Below, piece after piece: positions 33,056 through 43,624 of a stretch of 64,000 nucleotides of DNA. Below the pieces are notes generated by a model. That model was not told where the DNA came from, did not search any database, and was given only the letters and a program-made list of their open reading frames with translations. The translations under genes were made by a program, and so were the position numbers. Origin of the DNA: Albugo candida (lineage: Eukaryota; Oomycota; Peronosporomycetes; Albuginales; Albuginaceae); the NCBI GenBank assembly GCA_905220665.1, contig CAJNAR010000151.1, forward strand, positions 186,001-250,000. The letters run 5' to 3'. How positions within the stretch are numbered: the stretch's first letter is position 1; the number at the start of each line of letters is the position of its first letter.

Positions 33056-35662
33056 TCAACCCTTCTCGAAGCGAGCACGTAAAGCAGCAACGCCAGAGAG
33101 TGGAGCGTCTGGAGCCTTCGACATATCTTGAGACTGCATTAGATCTTGCACGTGGCTTCTATGCGAGGAAGAAACATTCGTTTCTATCTCAGCAGCTTTT
33201 TTTTCTCCAAACGATTGCAAGCCGTCTGAGGTACGGGCTCGCTGAATACTACGCGGATTAGTGGCATAATGCGCAGTCGACATTGTTTCCATGCCCGAAC
33301 TTGTTTCTCGTCGTTGTTTCAAGCGGGCTGCCATCTGAGCAATTTCATTATTGCTGGGAATGGAGTGGTCATTCAGATTGTACCGAATTGCAGTTTCTGA
33401 TCTAGCTCGACTCGACCGCTTGCTAGTTTTCTGGAAATCTGGTGGTGGATTGATCGACGAGCCCGTGTTATCAGCTGTTGAATTTGGTTCTGTGGGACTA
33501 TCACGAAAAGGCTGGAAGCGATCAGTTGACGGATTCAAGGTCGTATTATGTCGCAGTTCAGACTGGAATTTATGTGATCCTCTTCGTTTGGTCTTGACTG
33601 GCCGGTTTGAAGGTACTACATTATCGGATAGAGTCGGTCCAAACAAATCTTCCCAATTCTCACCACTGGAATCTCCTTCGATACTGCGTGAATCGACTCC
33701 GTTAGTCAAGTTAGATCGCTCAAAATCATTTTTATAGTTTCCTGAGCAAGGCTCGACCATCTGTGACTTCGATTCGGTATAGGAATTTGCAGCGGGAGTA
33801 AGCGGTCGAAGTTTGAACTCATCCGTCATAACTCCACACAATGTTGTCCAATCTGCGAGCGTCTTGCTTGAGAACTGGATAGCAAGCCTGTTTTCCATCA
33901 GGCATTCTTTCTTACTCCCTTGCTTTTTAAAACTTTGGACAGAGGCGAGCAAAGCAATCCTCTGCTCCTCCCCCAACTCGTACGCAAAGGCCACATTTTG
34001 CACATATTGTAGAACCTGTTTGCTTGAAAATCCAAAGCTAAACAGATTATACATGAATGAGCTGACTTGACCAAAGACGAGATGATGTACGCGCAAAACT
34101 TGCTGAGTACGCTCTCGATCGGACAGTAGGAACCATACTGACGTTGTGGGCTGTTTGCTCAACTCCTCACCGATACTTAGGAGAAGAGCGTTTCCCCAAT
34201 ACTGCGGAACACTCCAAATCGAATGCATCTGAAGAGCTGTATGCAGATATTCTTTCTTCTTCTTATATGTATGATCCAAAGAAGCATGTCGATAGAACGT
34301 CTGTGCCATATTCATGATATGAAGTGTGGCCTTTGTGTCATTATTATCCACACAAGCATTTAGCAAGAGCGTCATAGCACTCGCTAGTTGACTGTATCCT
34401 TCGACAGAGAGCTCTAAACTGTGTGCCCGCTGATGATGGAGACAGCTCAAAATGATTCTTCTCACCAATTCAACTTGATACATGCCAACCGACGAGCGCT
34501 CACTAAATCGATTTCGATGCCGCGATGATATCGCTTTGCGTAAAATTGATCGCTCCGGTTCCACAAAACAACTCAGTACGAAGTCTTTGATCACTTCCGC
34601 ATCATTTATGCTGATTCCGGCCGCTTTGAGCTTAGCAGTGTCATGAGCGCTGGTGGTTATATTCAGCAATTCAGCCGGCTCTTCCAGCTTCTTTGCTTCA
34701 TCTTGCGTGCGCCACATATCGTGCCAGTCTAAGAGGTACAAAGCTTTGGCATGACGATGCGTAAGTTGTGGCTGCATAGAGTCAACGATGAACTGCTGAA
34801 TCACTGACTTGCGCTCCATTTCCTTGAGTAATTGCTGCATACCAGATAGAGCCTCAATTTCTGCATGCAAAATCGCTGTTTTTGTCTCAACATACTGCTT
34901 CAACACGATAAGCATCGTGTCAAGTCGATCTTCCTCCACACTTTGCGAATGTTCCGCAGCCTCTTCAACGATTTGATCCCGACGTTCGATCGCCGCAAAA
35001 AGCTGATTCTTTGTGTCTTCGTAGAGTTCCTGCGCTTGTTCTTGCTCATTCTCTGCGTTCGTAAGACGTCCTTTAGCTAGTTGATACGATTTCACAACTT
35101 CAGCGACATTTGGTTGCATTTGAAAAGTGGCTTCATTTGCCTTGTAGACGCTAGTCCGATGAACAAGATCTTCATTCGCTTTTTGCAGCCGACTATTCGC
35201 TTTCTCCATCCGTTTTTCGAGCAGGGTAACATCCTGAACGCACTTTTGCACCAACTGGTACGTATCCCGGGTCCATTTTTTCAGTTTTTTCGGCTTTTCG
35301 AAAGGAATAATCATTTCCAGGAAAGCTTTGCTGGCCTGGATATGTTTCTGTCCCACCGTCTCATTATACACTTTCATATGCTGGAAAAAGGTATCGAAGC
35401 AGGTCTGAGCAATTTCGTGTGATTGTATGACACTGACACAGGTTGTGGCTTGTTGGAGGTGCATTTGAGCGACAATCTGTTGCGTAGAAGAGCTCGCTTT
35501 GAGGTACTTTCGTAATTGTTTGCGAACGCCAATACCGCTTTCTACGCGATTATGAATGGATATAAAAGGAACTTGACGGAAGCTTGGTGATCCGCTTCCT
35601 CCGTGAAGTGGAGTAGGACGCTCACCAAGCATATAAGGCGGGACTTGAACGCATGCACACAT
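33056..35662 (-). CDS. BAR-like coiled-coil plus SBF2 domain protein
   Basis: 868 residues, single exon, ATG 35662. Residues ~35-310 form a long helical coil with the composition of a BAR/F-BAR dimer (VGQKHIQASKAFLEMIIPFE, then a long LEKRMEKANSRLQKANEDLV segment), expected to bind curved membranes. A central part (~395-610) matches the SBF2/KIAA0513-type domain: VKDFVLSCFVEPERSILRKA-like start, ATLHIMNMAQTFYRH, KKEYLHTALQMHSIWSVPQY, GQVSSFMYNLFSFGFSSKQV. The C-terminal third is disordered and Ser/Asn-rich and ends GVAALRARFEKG. Probably an endocytic or vesicle-traffic adaptor. A decayed copy sits in unit 1. BAR call is from pattern only; SBF2 call is firmer. Confidence 0.82.
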   Translation of the reverse strand: MCACVQVPPYMLGERPTPLHGGSGSPSFRQVPFISIHNRVESGIGVRKQLRKYLKASSSTQQIVAQMHLQQATTCVSVIQSHEIAQTCFDTFFQHMKVYNETVGQKHIQASKAFLEMIIPFEKPKKLKKWTRDTYQLVQKCVQDVTLLEKRMEKANSRLQKANEDLVHRTSVYKANEATFQMQPNVAEVVKSYQLAKGRLTNAENEQEQAQELYEDTKNQLFAAIERRDQIVEEAAEHSQSVEEDRLDTMLIVLKQYVETKTAILHAEIEALSGMQQLLKEMERKSVIQQFIVDSMQPQLTHRHAKALYLLDWHDMWRTQDEAKKLEEPAELLNITTSAHDTAKLKAAGISINDAEVIKDFVLSCFVEPERSILRKAISSRHRNRFSERSSVGMYQVELVRRIILSCLHHQRAHSLELSVEGYSQLASAMTLLLNACVDNNDTKATLHIMNMAQTFYRHASLDHTYKKKKEYLHTALQMHSIWSVPQYWGNALLLSIGEELSKQPTTSVWFLLSDRERTQQVLRVHHLVFGQVSSFMYNLFSFGFSSKQVLQYVQNVAFAYELGEEQRIALLASVQSFKKQGSKKECLMENRLAIQFSSKTLADWTTLCGVMTDEFKLRPLTPAANSYTESKSQMVEPCSGNYKNDFERSNLTNGVDSRSIEGDSSGENWEDLFGPTLSDNVVPSNRPVKTKRRGSHKFQSELRHNTTLNPSTDRFQPFRDSPTEPNSTADNTGSSINPPPDFQKTSKRSSRARSETAIRYNLNDHSIPSNNEIAQMAARLKQRRETSSGMETMSTAHYATNPRSIQRARTSDGLQSFGEKKAAEIETNVSSSHRSHVQDLMQSQDMSKAPDAPLSGVAALRARFEKG

Positions 35663-35867
35663 GTTGCGCTAGAGAATTCGGAGGTGTAAGAAAGTATTTA
35701 TCTCGAAAGTAGACGAGGTGAATGTGATTAAATACGTAGATGATCTTACTACTTTATAAAATTATCTGGTAGACAGCCAGTTGCGCTTTTCTTCCCAAGT
35801 CATTTCAAGTGTGCTCTTTTCTTGCTTTACCCTGAGCATAAAGAGATGTAATGTGCGCGCATGAAGC

Positions 35868-36267
35868 TCACGCTGCTGTATGAGTCAAAATGTGATGTAA
35901 GGGAAACCGATGCGGGACTCTAACATAATAGGTTTCGTAAAGGATATTCAAAACAATATGAGCGTCCTGTAGCTGTTTCAGTGCGTCCAAATAAGGCGAA
36001 AGTCTTTTACATTGGGGTTGCTCGCTGAAGTGAGTTAATATCTGCAAATGTGAGCGTCCTTTTGAGTTTCTTTTTGGAGTAAAAGTGACAGACCTCATCG
36101 ACGCCATCCCAAAGCTGCGAGCGCTTCGTGAAAACGCTTTCTAGATTAAAACTTGTCGGCTCATTTATGACCGAAGGTACACAGATACTTTTATCTAGTG
36201 ACATGGAAGGATGGTATTCCATCAATGAAATCGATGTAGATTCTTTATGGTGACTTTCCGCTTTCAT
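35868..36267 (-). CDS. Small two-exon protein, unknown
   Basis: Exons 36267-36094 and 36041-35868 join in phase 0 across a 52-bp GT..AG intron and give 115 residues. The joined middle reads SQLWDGVDEILTHFSEQPQC and continues as a helical stretch (LDALKQLQDAHIVLNILYET). A possible upstream exon (HELLHRVKMGRTGDSVLTAP, ~36395-36320) could belong to the same gene, but I could not find a phase-correct junction. No family recognised. It lies 205 bp downstream-side of the BAR/SBF2 start. Confidence 0.45.
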
Positions 36268-36598
36268 AAGAGTCAAATAGATTGTATCTAAAAATAAGGC
36301 AGATTAGCGGCTATAGCTTGCAATTACAGCGCCAAGTGGCGCAGTGAGGACGCTATCTCCTGTCCGTCCCATTTTGACACGATGTAGCAGCTCGTGAAAA
36401 TTCTAAAAGGATCAGTCTATCGCTTTCAAAAGCATCTGAATAATGCCTTTCATTTCGCCTGGTAATGGACTTTAATGATCTCTGCATCGATATAAGTATG
36501 GTATTTCGCAATACATGTATTCAGGAGATGTATTAATACTAGGGAGTCCCTCTTATTCAAAATAGCACGGTACTTTATTGGATGGACTGGGAACCAAA

Positions 36599-37961
36599 AT
36601 GCCAAATTTGTCCACGAATCAAGACATAAGCAATTTGACGCAAGGTAAGCATGTTCAATAAAGGTCCAGCTACACATAAACTGACATACTTTACAATAAT
36701 CTACCAGGAAATGATCATGTCGAGAATCTTCACACTGAAATTGAAGCTGTGCATCAAAAACTGAAGAGCTTACGTGATACCATAAAGGTTTGACACTCAT
36801 AATTTTCATCAACAAACATTTCTTCACCATTTTTCACTAGAGTGAATGGCCGACCTCACTAGGCCTAGATTATCTTCAAGTGAAAAGTCACGCACTTATC
36901 ACTTACACGAAAATGGAGCTTTTTTTCATTCTGCTCAAGGTACCGCGCAATCGCGTGTGAAATCCACGCTTAAGGTTTCTCGTTCGACAGCTCCAAACTC
37001 CTCATGCGATACGCAATCATCCGGTGTTCAAGCAGCTTGTTCGTTATCGGACGTTATTAGAACGGATTCGGTAGAAATCTCTAATTGCATGCCACTCAAT
37101 TTATTGCTCGCTTTGTGTAGCCCTTTGGATCGTAAAATGCAATATCAAGTCGATAAAATGCTCAAGATAGTGAGTCTGGGAGCAGAAAATTGGGATGAAG
37201 CTTTGCATTTCGGTCCCAAACCTGATCAATTGATCGCCAACGAAGCTCAGAGCTCACATTGCGCCACAAATGGCGAAGAAGACCCGATAAAAAAGACGGA
37301 TTCAGTCTACCGAGCGCCGCGTTTGGCAGCAGTGCATTATGAAGAGGAAGAAAAAGAACAGGTTAAGCAGGCAAAACGAGAAGAGCGAAATCGCCGTCGA
37401 CTTGAAAAAAGTCAGATATTATCCGAATTACGTGAGGAATTTAGTGAACGCCCCATGGAAGTACAAATCGGCGGACAAAATCCACTCGATAAAGAGATCG
37501 CCAAGGAAGAAGCTGACCAGAAAGAATTTGAAGAATCCAGGTTTGTGCGGTTGGTTACGTCTCGAAAAGATAAGATTCGAAAACGTCGACGAGAACAAGA
37601 TGCTACCCGAGGTGATGCTATGGCATCCATCGATAATTTTGCTGGTGTCCAAGACATTTTGTCATTGAAACCAAAACCTCCCAGAGGCGTGACGACTCCC
37701 AAGGCTAGAATTGGAGGAAAAGTCGGAGGCATTTTCGCTCACGTTCAAGATCAGGCAAGTTGAAGCTGCTGTTCCTGGGCAATACTCTGATCCATCTGCT
37801 GTTAGCTTCCTGAAAAACCGAGCAAAAGACGCTCCGGCAGCGCACAATCGTCCGAGTCTCGGCAGCATATCAGTGATGTGCTCAAGCGTGTCAATGATGA
37901 GACAGCATCCAAAAAAGCAGGGAAGAAGCAGAAGGTGAAATTCACCAACTTGTTTTCATAA
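36599..37961 (+). CDS. NGDN: Neuroguidin / Sas10-UTP3 family protein, six exons with one GC-AG intron
   Basis: Family acts in small-subunit ribosome biogenesis (nucleolus) and, in animals, in eIF4E-linked translation control. Exons: 36599-36644, 36708-36787, 36841-36939, 36991-37070, 37121-37754, 37806-37961; introns 63, 53, 51, 50 and 51 bp. Joined motifs: SLGLDYLQVKSHALITYTKM, then LLKLQTPHAIRNHPVFKQLV, then the diagnostic RPLDRKMQYQVDKMLK, and YRAPRLAAVHYEEEEK. The end KAGKKQKVKFTNLFS is basic, as expected. The last intron (37755-37805) starts CAG|GCAAGT, a GC-AG donor: without it the frame stops at 37763, with it the frame continues to a family-like C-terminus. Total 348 residues, normal for the family. 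Confidence 0.9.
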
Positions 37962-38083
37962 AAGACTGTTTCAGTTCAACAATCTAGAAATTGCTGAATC
38001 CGAGTGTACGAACAGTTGAGTCCAAATTCCTTGTGTAGTAGACTACGATTCGAGTTAGCTATGACCGATTCCAAAACATGCAA

Positions 38084-39850
38084 TTACCTTTGCAGGCGAT
38101 GTATACAACCATTGAGTGTGTCGTGTGTCATTGCATTCCGAATGACTATGATCTTTCGCTGCAATAGCTTCTCGCTTCCGTTTGGCTCCGTATAGGACGA
38201 GATAGTGCAATCAGACGGTAGCGGGACGCCATTCAAAAAAGCCTTATCAATCATATGTTGGAATTCCATACAAACATGACGAGTAAGTCAAGACCTGGTG
38301 ATACGTAGATATCTATCACGCCCATGATAACATCAATTACTCAGTCATAGCGCGTCAGGTACCAATACCAATGCATTTTGGAGGATGATTTGGCCACCCG
38401 TAGCGCTCTTCATCCTTTCTTCAAAAAAGACACATAATGTCTGCAGAATTGTCAATTCCTGCTCTACACCAGACGTGTATCTAGAACGATACAAATCAGA
38501 TCCGATACGCTGTGTGCAAACCAGGCCGCAGATACATTTCGAGCAATACACCAAACTGGTTCAAGCAAAATATTTTAGCTATTAGAGTTCCTTCACGAAA
38601 ACAAGTACCAGTGTGTGTAGTTCTAGTAGAGCCATTGTGGGATAGAGTAGAATTCTTGCTGCAGATAAAATTGCTGTATGCCTGACTATGCAATCCGCAT
38701 GGTGAAGAGAGTGCCAGAAGTGCATTGTCACGTCATTTGCGTCCACGCGTATCAGCATTGGCGCTACATGAGGTTTTATAAATGCAATCTCCCATAGAGA
38801 TGCTGTTGTAATGGTCAAAACGTCCGTATTCCTTTCTTCCATAAAGATATCGACAAGCACTTCAACGATTGCTGACGCTATAAACATTATTTGAGCTCGT
38901 GCGGGTACTTCTACCTCCCCACAACCTTTGGTGTCTGACACGTGCAAGCACACTTTCCACAATGCCTACATGCTCCAAAAGTTGAGATTTCTGATGACCA
39001 CAGACAAGCCAAACCTTGATGGCTTCCACTTTTGTGCGGACACAGGGGGCATCAAGCCCCAAATTGAGCCAGTCTGCGATTCGGATTTCTGAATCGCCTT
39101 TCGGAATGACTCCAAAAACCATCTGAGCACAATTGAGAATCGAGCCATTCCATTTACAATCATTCTCAGCCGTACCTGCTCGATGTTGAAGCTGTTTGGC
39201 AGCTTATAAAATAGAAGTCTCTGCCAATTGCACTGAGACTTTGCACGGTCAAAATTAATTCCATCCTACCATGGTACGAAGGATGCTGTTACAACATTTA
39301 GTGAGCAAATTGACGGATATGGTTTATGCGCTGCACACTTTAAAACACTTTGGTCGTGATTGTTTCTCTTGTTGAGGGCCAATTGCAAATGACATAGAAT
39401 TTCATTCAAGTCATCATCGACAAGTGAAAGTAGAGCATTCAGACAGTCTTCCTTGAAATAATCCGAGTCTTCTATCTTAGCATTTCCCATGCCAAGAAGG
39501 AGATCAGAGCATGTTTTGATTGCGAGATACTTATCCTCGCTCCCAAGTGGTAGCACTCGAACGTAAACGAATAGAAAGCGCCAACAATAAAAGACTTGAA
39601 GTTCAGTGTAACCATCATTCTACTAGATATTCCGTACCTTTCGCTGCCGAAAGTGATTTTAATAAGCATAGTACTTGGCGTAAAGGTCGAGCCACTACTT
39701 CAAGTCGAGCAGAGTCTCCCTGACGTCAATACATTAAATTCTTTCTCGTCGTCTGCAAGCTCAGTAAATAACCCTTCGGAATGAATCTTCCATTTTTAAG
39801 GCGCATAGCTCAAGCACTTTTGCCGAATTCTGTGCGAGTTGCATTTTGAC
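38084..39850 (-). pseudogene. ARM/HEAT-repeat-like gene with several frame breaks
   Basis: The minus strand carries successive coding-like stretches in different frames: ARLEVVARPLRQVLCLLKSL, DKYLAIKTCSDLLLGMGNAK, FKEDCLNALLSLVDDDLNEI, RIADWLNLGLDAPCVRTKVE, IMFIASAIVEVLVDIFMEER and TDVLTITTASLWEIAFIKPH. The helix-pair composition with LLxLL spacing suggests ARM/HEAT repeats. Stops and shifts between stretches are too close for introns, so the gene looks decayed. A homologous fragment is present at 29950-30470. The parent family could not be named. Confidence 0.55.
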
Positions 39851-40231
39851 CTGTAATTGGCAATCGAAAATAAAATAAAAATACGGAACCTATTCATAAC
39901 GTGGGTTCAGTGTTTCGGTTTCCGACCAAGTCGGACCGTGTCGCTCGATTATAGAGCGTTTCCTAACCTAAGGACGTCAATCGATCCAGTTGTGAGAATG
40001 TCGAGACACACATCTGACTTAATTATATATTATGTAGCGGTTTGAGATCAGAAACATGTGAGAAAAGACATTCAGGTAATCTCTTTATTCAAAAGCGTTA
40101 GAATACTTGCAGAGTATTAGGGTTTGGCTGGGAGAAGGTCCGACCTCACAAAACCTCTTCTCATTTGCTTGTACTCCAAGCTGCTCACTTCCCACTTTTA
40201 CCCCACTTCCAATTTTGCAAAGGAACTCTCA

Positions 40232-41008
40232 ATGCAGTTAAGTGCGATGACTGACATAAAAAAACGAAATGTTAATGGTGACTTGGTTATGTCACGGGGA
40301 CCGCAATTAGCATCCAATGCACCGATTTTTTTGCAAAAAACATACAATATGATAGAATCTTGTCCAAATGAGATTGCATGTTGGTCTACTTCAGATCGAT
40401 CGTTCATTATCAAAGACCCACGTGAATTGGCGGCGCGTATTCTTCCGAGGTATTTTAAACACAACAATTTTAGCAGTTTCGTTCGGCAGTTGAATTTCTA
40501 TGGATTTCGTAAGCGGAAGAAGGAGGAAATTGAGATTGTAAAAACAGACGAGCCTAAAAATTGGTGGCAATTTTACCACGAGTACTTTGTGCGAGGAAGA
40601 CCGGAATGGCTGTGTCGAATCAAAAGAAAGACCTACTCAGAATCGGTGGCCCCTGAAAAGCATGAAGTAGAAACACTGAAGAATACTGTTGACAGAATGC
40701 AGAAGCAAGTCGTGAATCTCATGGGTCAAATTACCGACCTGACTAGCCTTGTCAAAGTATTGATTGAAGAGCGAAATCGTTCACCGGCATTAGCTCCTTC
40801 GCAATCAACGGAGTTTTTGGTTGATTCTTCTTGGCCGAAACGGCCGAAAACAGGAAGCACTACCTTAGCGTACAACAACATTGAATGTATGACAATATCT
40901 CCAGCTATGCAACCAGCATACATGCAATCATCGCAACCACAAATAAATTTGTCGTGGTCAGAGTCCCCAGAAATTGACAATCTTCTTTTTGACGAAGAGT
41001 GGCCTTAG
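40232..41008 (+). CDS. HSF: Heat-shock-factor-type transcription factor
   Basis: Winged-helix HSF DNA-binding domain at residues ~25-125: APIFLQKTYNMIESCPNEIA, CWSTSDRSFIIKDP, LPRYFKHNNFSSFVRQLNFY (recognition helix) and GFRKRKKEE. A heptad-rich helix follows (HEVETLKNTVDRMQKQVVNL then MGQITDLTSLVKVLIEERN), serving as the trimerisation coil. The C-terminus is short and ends acidic (EIDNLLFDEEWP), a likely activation motif. 258 residues, which is short for an HSF. ATG 40232 is the first in-frame Met; a second is at 40247. The ~380 bp upstream (39851-40231) holds no gene. Confidence 0.93.
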   Translation: MQLSAMTDIKKRNVNGDLVMSRGPQLASNAPIFLQKTYNMIESCPNEIACWSTSDRSFIIKDPRELAARILPRYFKHNNFSSFVRQLNFYGFRKRKKEEIEIVKTDEPKNWWQFYHEYFVRGRPEWLCRIKRKTYSESVAPEKHEVETLKNTVDRMQKQVVNLMGQITDLTSLVKVLIEERNRSPALAPSQSTEFLVDSSWPKRPKTGSTTLAYNNIECMTISPAMQPAYMQSSQPQINLSWSESPEIDNLLFDEEWP

Positions 41009-41262
41009 TCTTTCATCGATGAGCGTACGAGCAGATGATACACAAGCACAATTTTGTCTACTGCAGTGTTCAGTTATCTGAATTATCGCAAGCGCTTTGC
41101 TACTTGTACATATTCCAAAACATTTCTACTAAAGTGTAGTGTAAGTGGCTTCACTAGGGTGTATACTCTATTGATTTTGTATGCTATGAAGCTTAAGTAT
41201 CAATAGATGTCTTTCCAAACGTAATCCTTCTAACTGCCATTACATTGTTACGTATTCGCGTG

Positions 41263-42880
41263 ATGAGCGATACAATTGACTACGGCTGGCAGCAATTTTC
41301 ATACTCGAACGAAAGCCCAAGTGTTAATACACTCAAAAATACCAACATCTCCACACAGTAAGTGACTTGACGTTGTGATGGCAAATTCGCTAATCAAAAA
41401 GCAGTAAAATTCTGGTGACAACAACTCGAAATGTTTCGTTGCTCTCTCACCGCGACAGGATGTACACACTGAATCGCATCCCGTTCGAAGTGGAATCTGG
41501 GAACGCTTTTGAAGTTATCGACGCTGTTACAGTGTGTACGGTAACAACGGACTACGCAGCGATCGCGTGCATTGAATTCCCTTCCGAGCAAATACTTCTT
41601 CAGATTCGCTCATTATCGCTCACCAATCACGATGAAGATATGCCTCCTGAGAGCATCGGAAGTATACAAAACGTGCAAGTGAATCGATTTCAGCTCGATA
41701 CTGCTCCAAGTAGAATGGTTGAAATCAAGGCGAGCACTCTCGATCAAGTGTTTACGGGAATTCTCGTTTTCACCACGGACGACATGATGGCGTTTGGAAG
41801 TATTACGCCACAGGGAGAGCACGAGAATGAGGTACAAGGTTGAATAGAGCGAAAGTGGGCTCAGGGAATAATAGGCGATGTCGTAGTTTGTTCGGCTTAC
41901 GAATGACCAATTATACGCCTTCCTTCCCGAGATAAAATCACTTCGACATCCCGTTGTAACCACAGAATTTCAATATGTACCAGAAGATGGATACGCTTTG
42001 TGTGCATTCGGTTGTGCGGATGGAGCCATCTTCATCATGCGCTACCAGCTGGTGGGGGAACGTGAGCTTAGAAGTCTCAATATCACTCATTACACCAATG
42101 TCCGCGGTCCACTCACTTGTGTTCGCCTTTGGAGACAACCACAACGGTTTCAAACCTTTTTTCAAGTGGGCATGCTAATATGACCAGATGTATAGTAAGC
42201 AATGGAATTTACTTGTTACCAGCAATGCGGGCTACGTTTTGAACCTAAAAGACATTGAGAATGACCCGACTGGTTCCCACATCTTACCCGACCGTGGACT
42301 GAGTCGTTCCATTCTCACGGCAATGGTGATGGATGTCACCCGGGTACTCACTTTTCTACGATGCAATATCAATTTTCTGAACGATTTTGTTCAGGAACGA
42401 AGGGCTTTCTTTGTTGGAACCGATGACTACGGCTTGGTGAGATACGGGCATGAAATATACATGAAGATAGCAGACTCTGGTGAGCATGTGACTTTCAGTG
42501 GCATTGTGATAGACCCGACTTTACAATTGACACTGCACGCTCCGGCGAAGATGTTTTTGTAGATCCTCAAGGTTTCAGTATAAATGACACATGTGGAAGC
42601 GTCTATAGTCTCGCGCGTGCTGACTTGAATGGAGATGGAGTCGACGAGATAATCATTGCATGCTCAGCTGCCATCTATATCTTCGAAATGAATGTGAGTG
42701 CAAAAATCTCATCACGGTAAAACTCAAATTGACTATTTCTTTCAGAAGGATGGAGATTACTTTGGGGCTGAAAGTACACAATCTACTGAAGTACACAACA
42801 ACAAGCATTTTCCAGTCGAAACGATTCTGTGTGCTTTATCATCGGATATTTCAGAATTATTTGAAAAAGATACAATGTAG
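41263..42880 (+). CDS. KPTN: Kaptin-like FG-GAP beta-propeller protein, seven exons
   Basis: Resembles kaptin, a KICSTOR subunit that recruits GATOR1 to restrain mTORC1 in animals. Exons 41263-41357, 41405-41831, 41887-42146, 42196-42343, 42395-42436, 42499-42693, 42746-42880; introns 47, 55, 49, 51, 62 and 52 bp. Joined propeller signatures: GYALCAFGCADGAIFIMRYQ, LLVTSNAGYVLNLKD, RRAFFVGTDDYGLWHCDRPD, and the FG-GAP-like SVYSLARADLNGDGVDEIII. The last two blocks line up with human KPTN. An alternative 3' end using a 40-bp intron would reach 43058 (RYAIVALVGLSVKLLKED), which I cannot exclude. Identity as KPTN is moderately sure; the seven-exon structure is well supported by phase. Confidence 0.78.
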
Positions 42881-43070
42881 GCCTACCTCGTCCTCATTTG
42901 TGCCTGATTCTGCTGGCGATTCATGGCGATACGCCATTGTTGCTCTTGTTGGACTATCGGTTAAGCTATTAAAGGAAGACTCACGACGTGCAAGTGGAGA
43001 CTTTTGTGTAACGACTCCACCGGCCTGCCTCCATAGTAATGCCTACAGTGTTATTTGAAAGCTTTTTGTT

Positions 43071-43340
43071 TCATTTTTTCGTCGGAATGATACGTACATC
43101 GACCCAAAAGGCTGCTTCCTCATGAGATCTTGCTTTGATCGTATACACTCGCTCATTCAATTCAATGGTGAACAAGCCAGGTCCGTCGGTAGAATCTTCG
43201 CCGAGAAGTGTTATTGTCCCAACTTGTGGCAAATTGAGCGCCGCCAGCAGCTTTTGCCCTTGTTTCTGCACAACGCGCGTTAACCTCAAGCTTTCGTCAT
43301 AAGTTCGACCCGAGATACCTTGTAATACGTCAAAAAGCAT
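43071..43340 (-). CDS. Short PH-like protein (89 residues)
   Basis: ATG 43340 to TGA/stop at 43071. The second half, GPGLFTIELNERVYTIKARS followed by HEEAAFWVDV, has the last strands and C-terminal helix (with the conserved Trp) of a PH domain. The first half, SLRLTRVVQKQGQKLLAALN, is helical and does not complete a PH fold. Either a tiny gene, a gene whose other exons I missed, or a remnant. Confidence 0.5.
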   Translation of the reverse strand: MLFDVLQGISGRTYDESLRLTRVVQKQGQKLLAALNLPQVGTITLLGEDSTDGPGLFTIELNERVYTIKARSHEEAAFWVDVRIIPTKK

Positions 43341-43624
43341 CCATTGGTCTCAAACCACCGTTTCTGCCATTTCCCATCGCGCGTTTTTTTGAATAAATAC
43401 CCTTAAAAATGTTCGATTTTGAGATCAATTAAGGTCATGATAACTCAAATATGCCAACCTCGCACTTCCTCTACGAACGAATAAAAAGTGCGAGCGCGTC
43501 ATTCATTTATATGGCGGTATCTTAAGTATTCTGTCAACCTGCGCGGTAATCGACCGATTTAAACGAGCGAGAACTGTTTGTTGGGGACGGAAGTAGTTTA
43601 GCCATTCCATCAGCCGCAGGTTGC

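Noticed and set aside
36450..36830. 126-codon minus opening
   Set aside because: Overlaps the first NGDN exons and introns on the other strand, which are phase-consistent and match the family.
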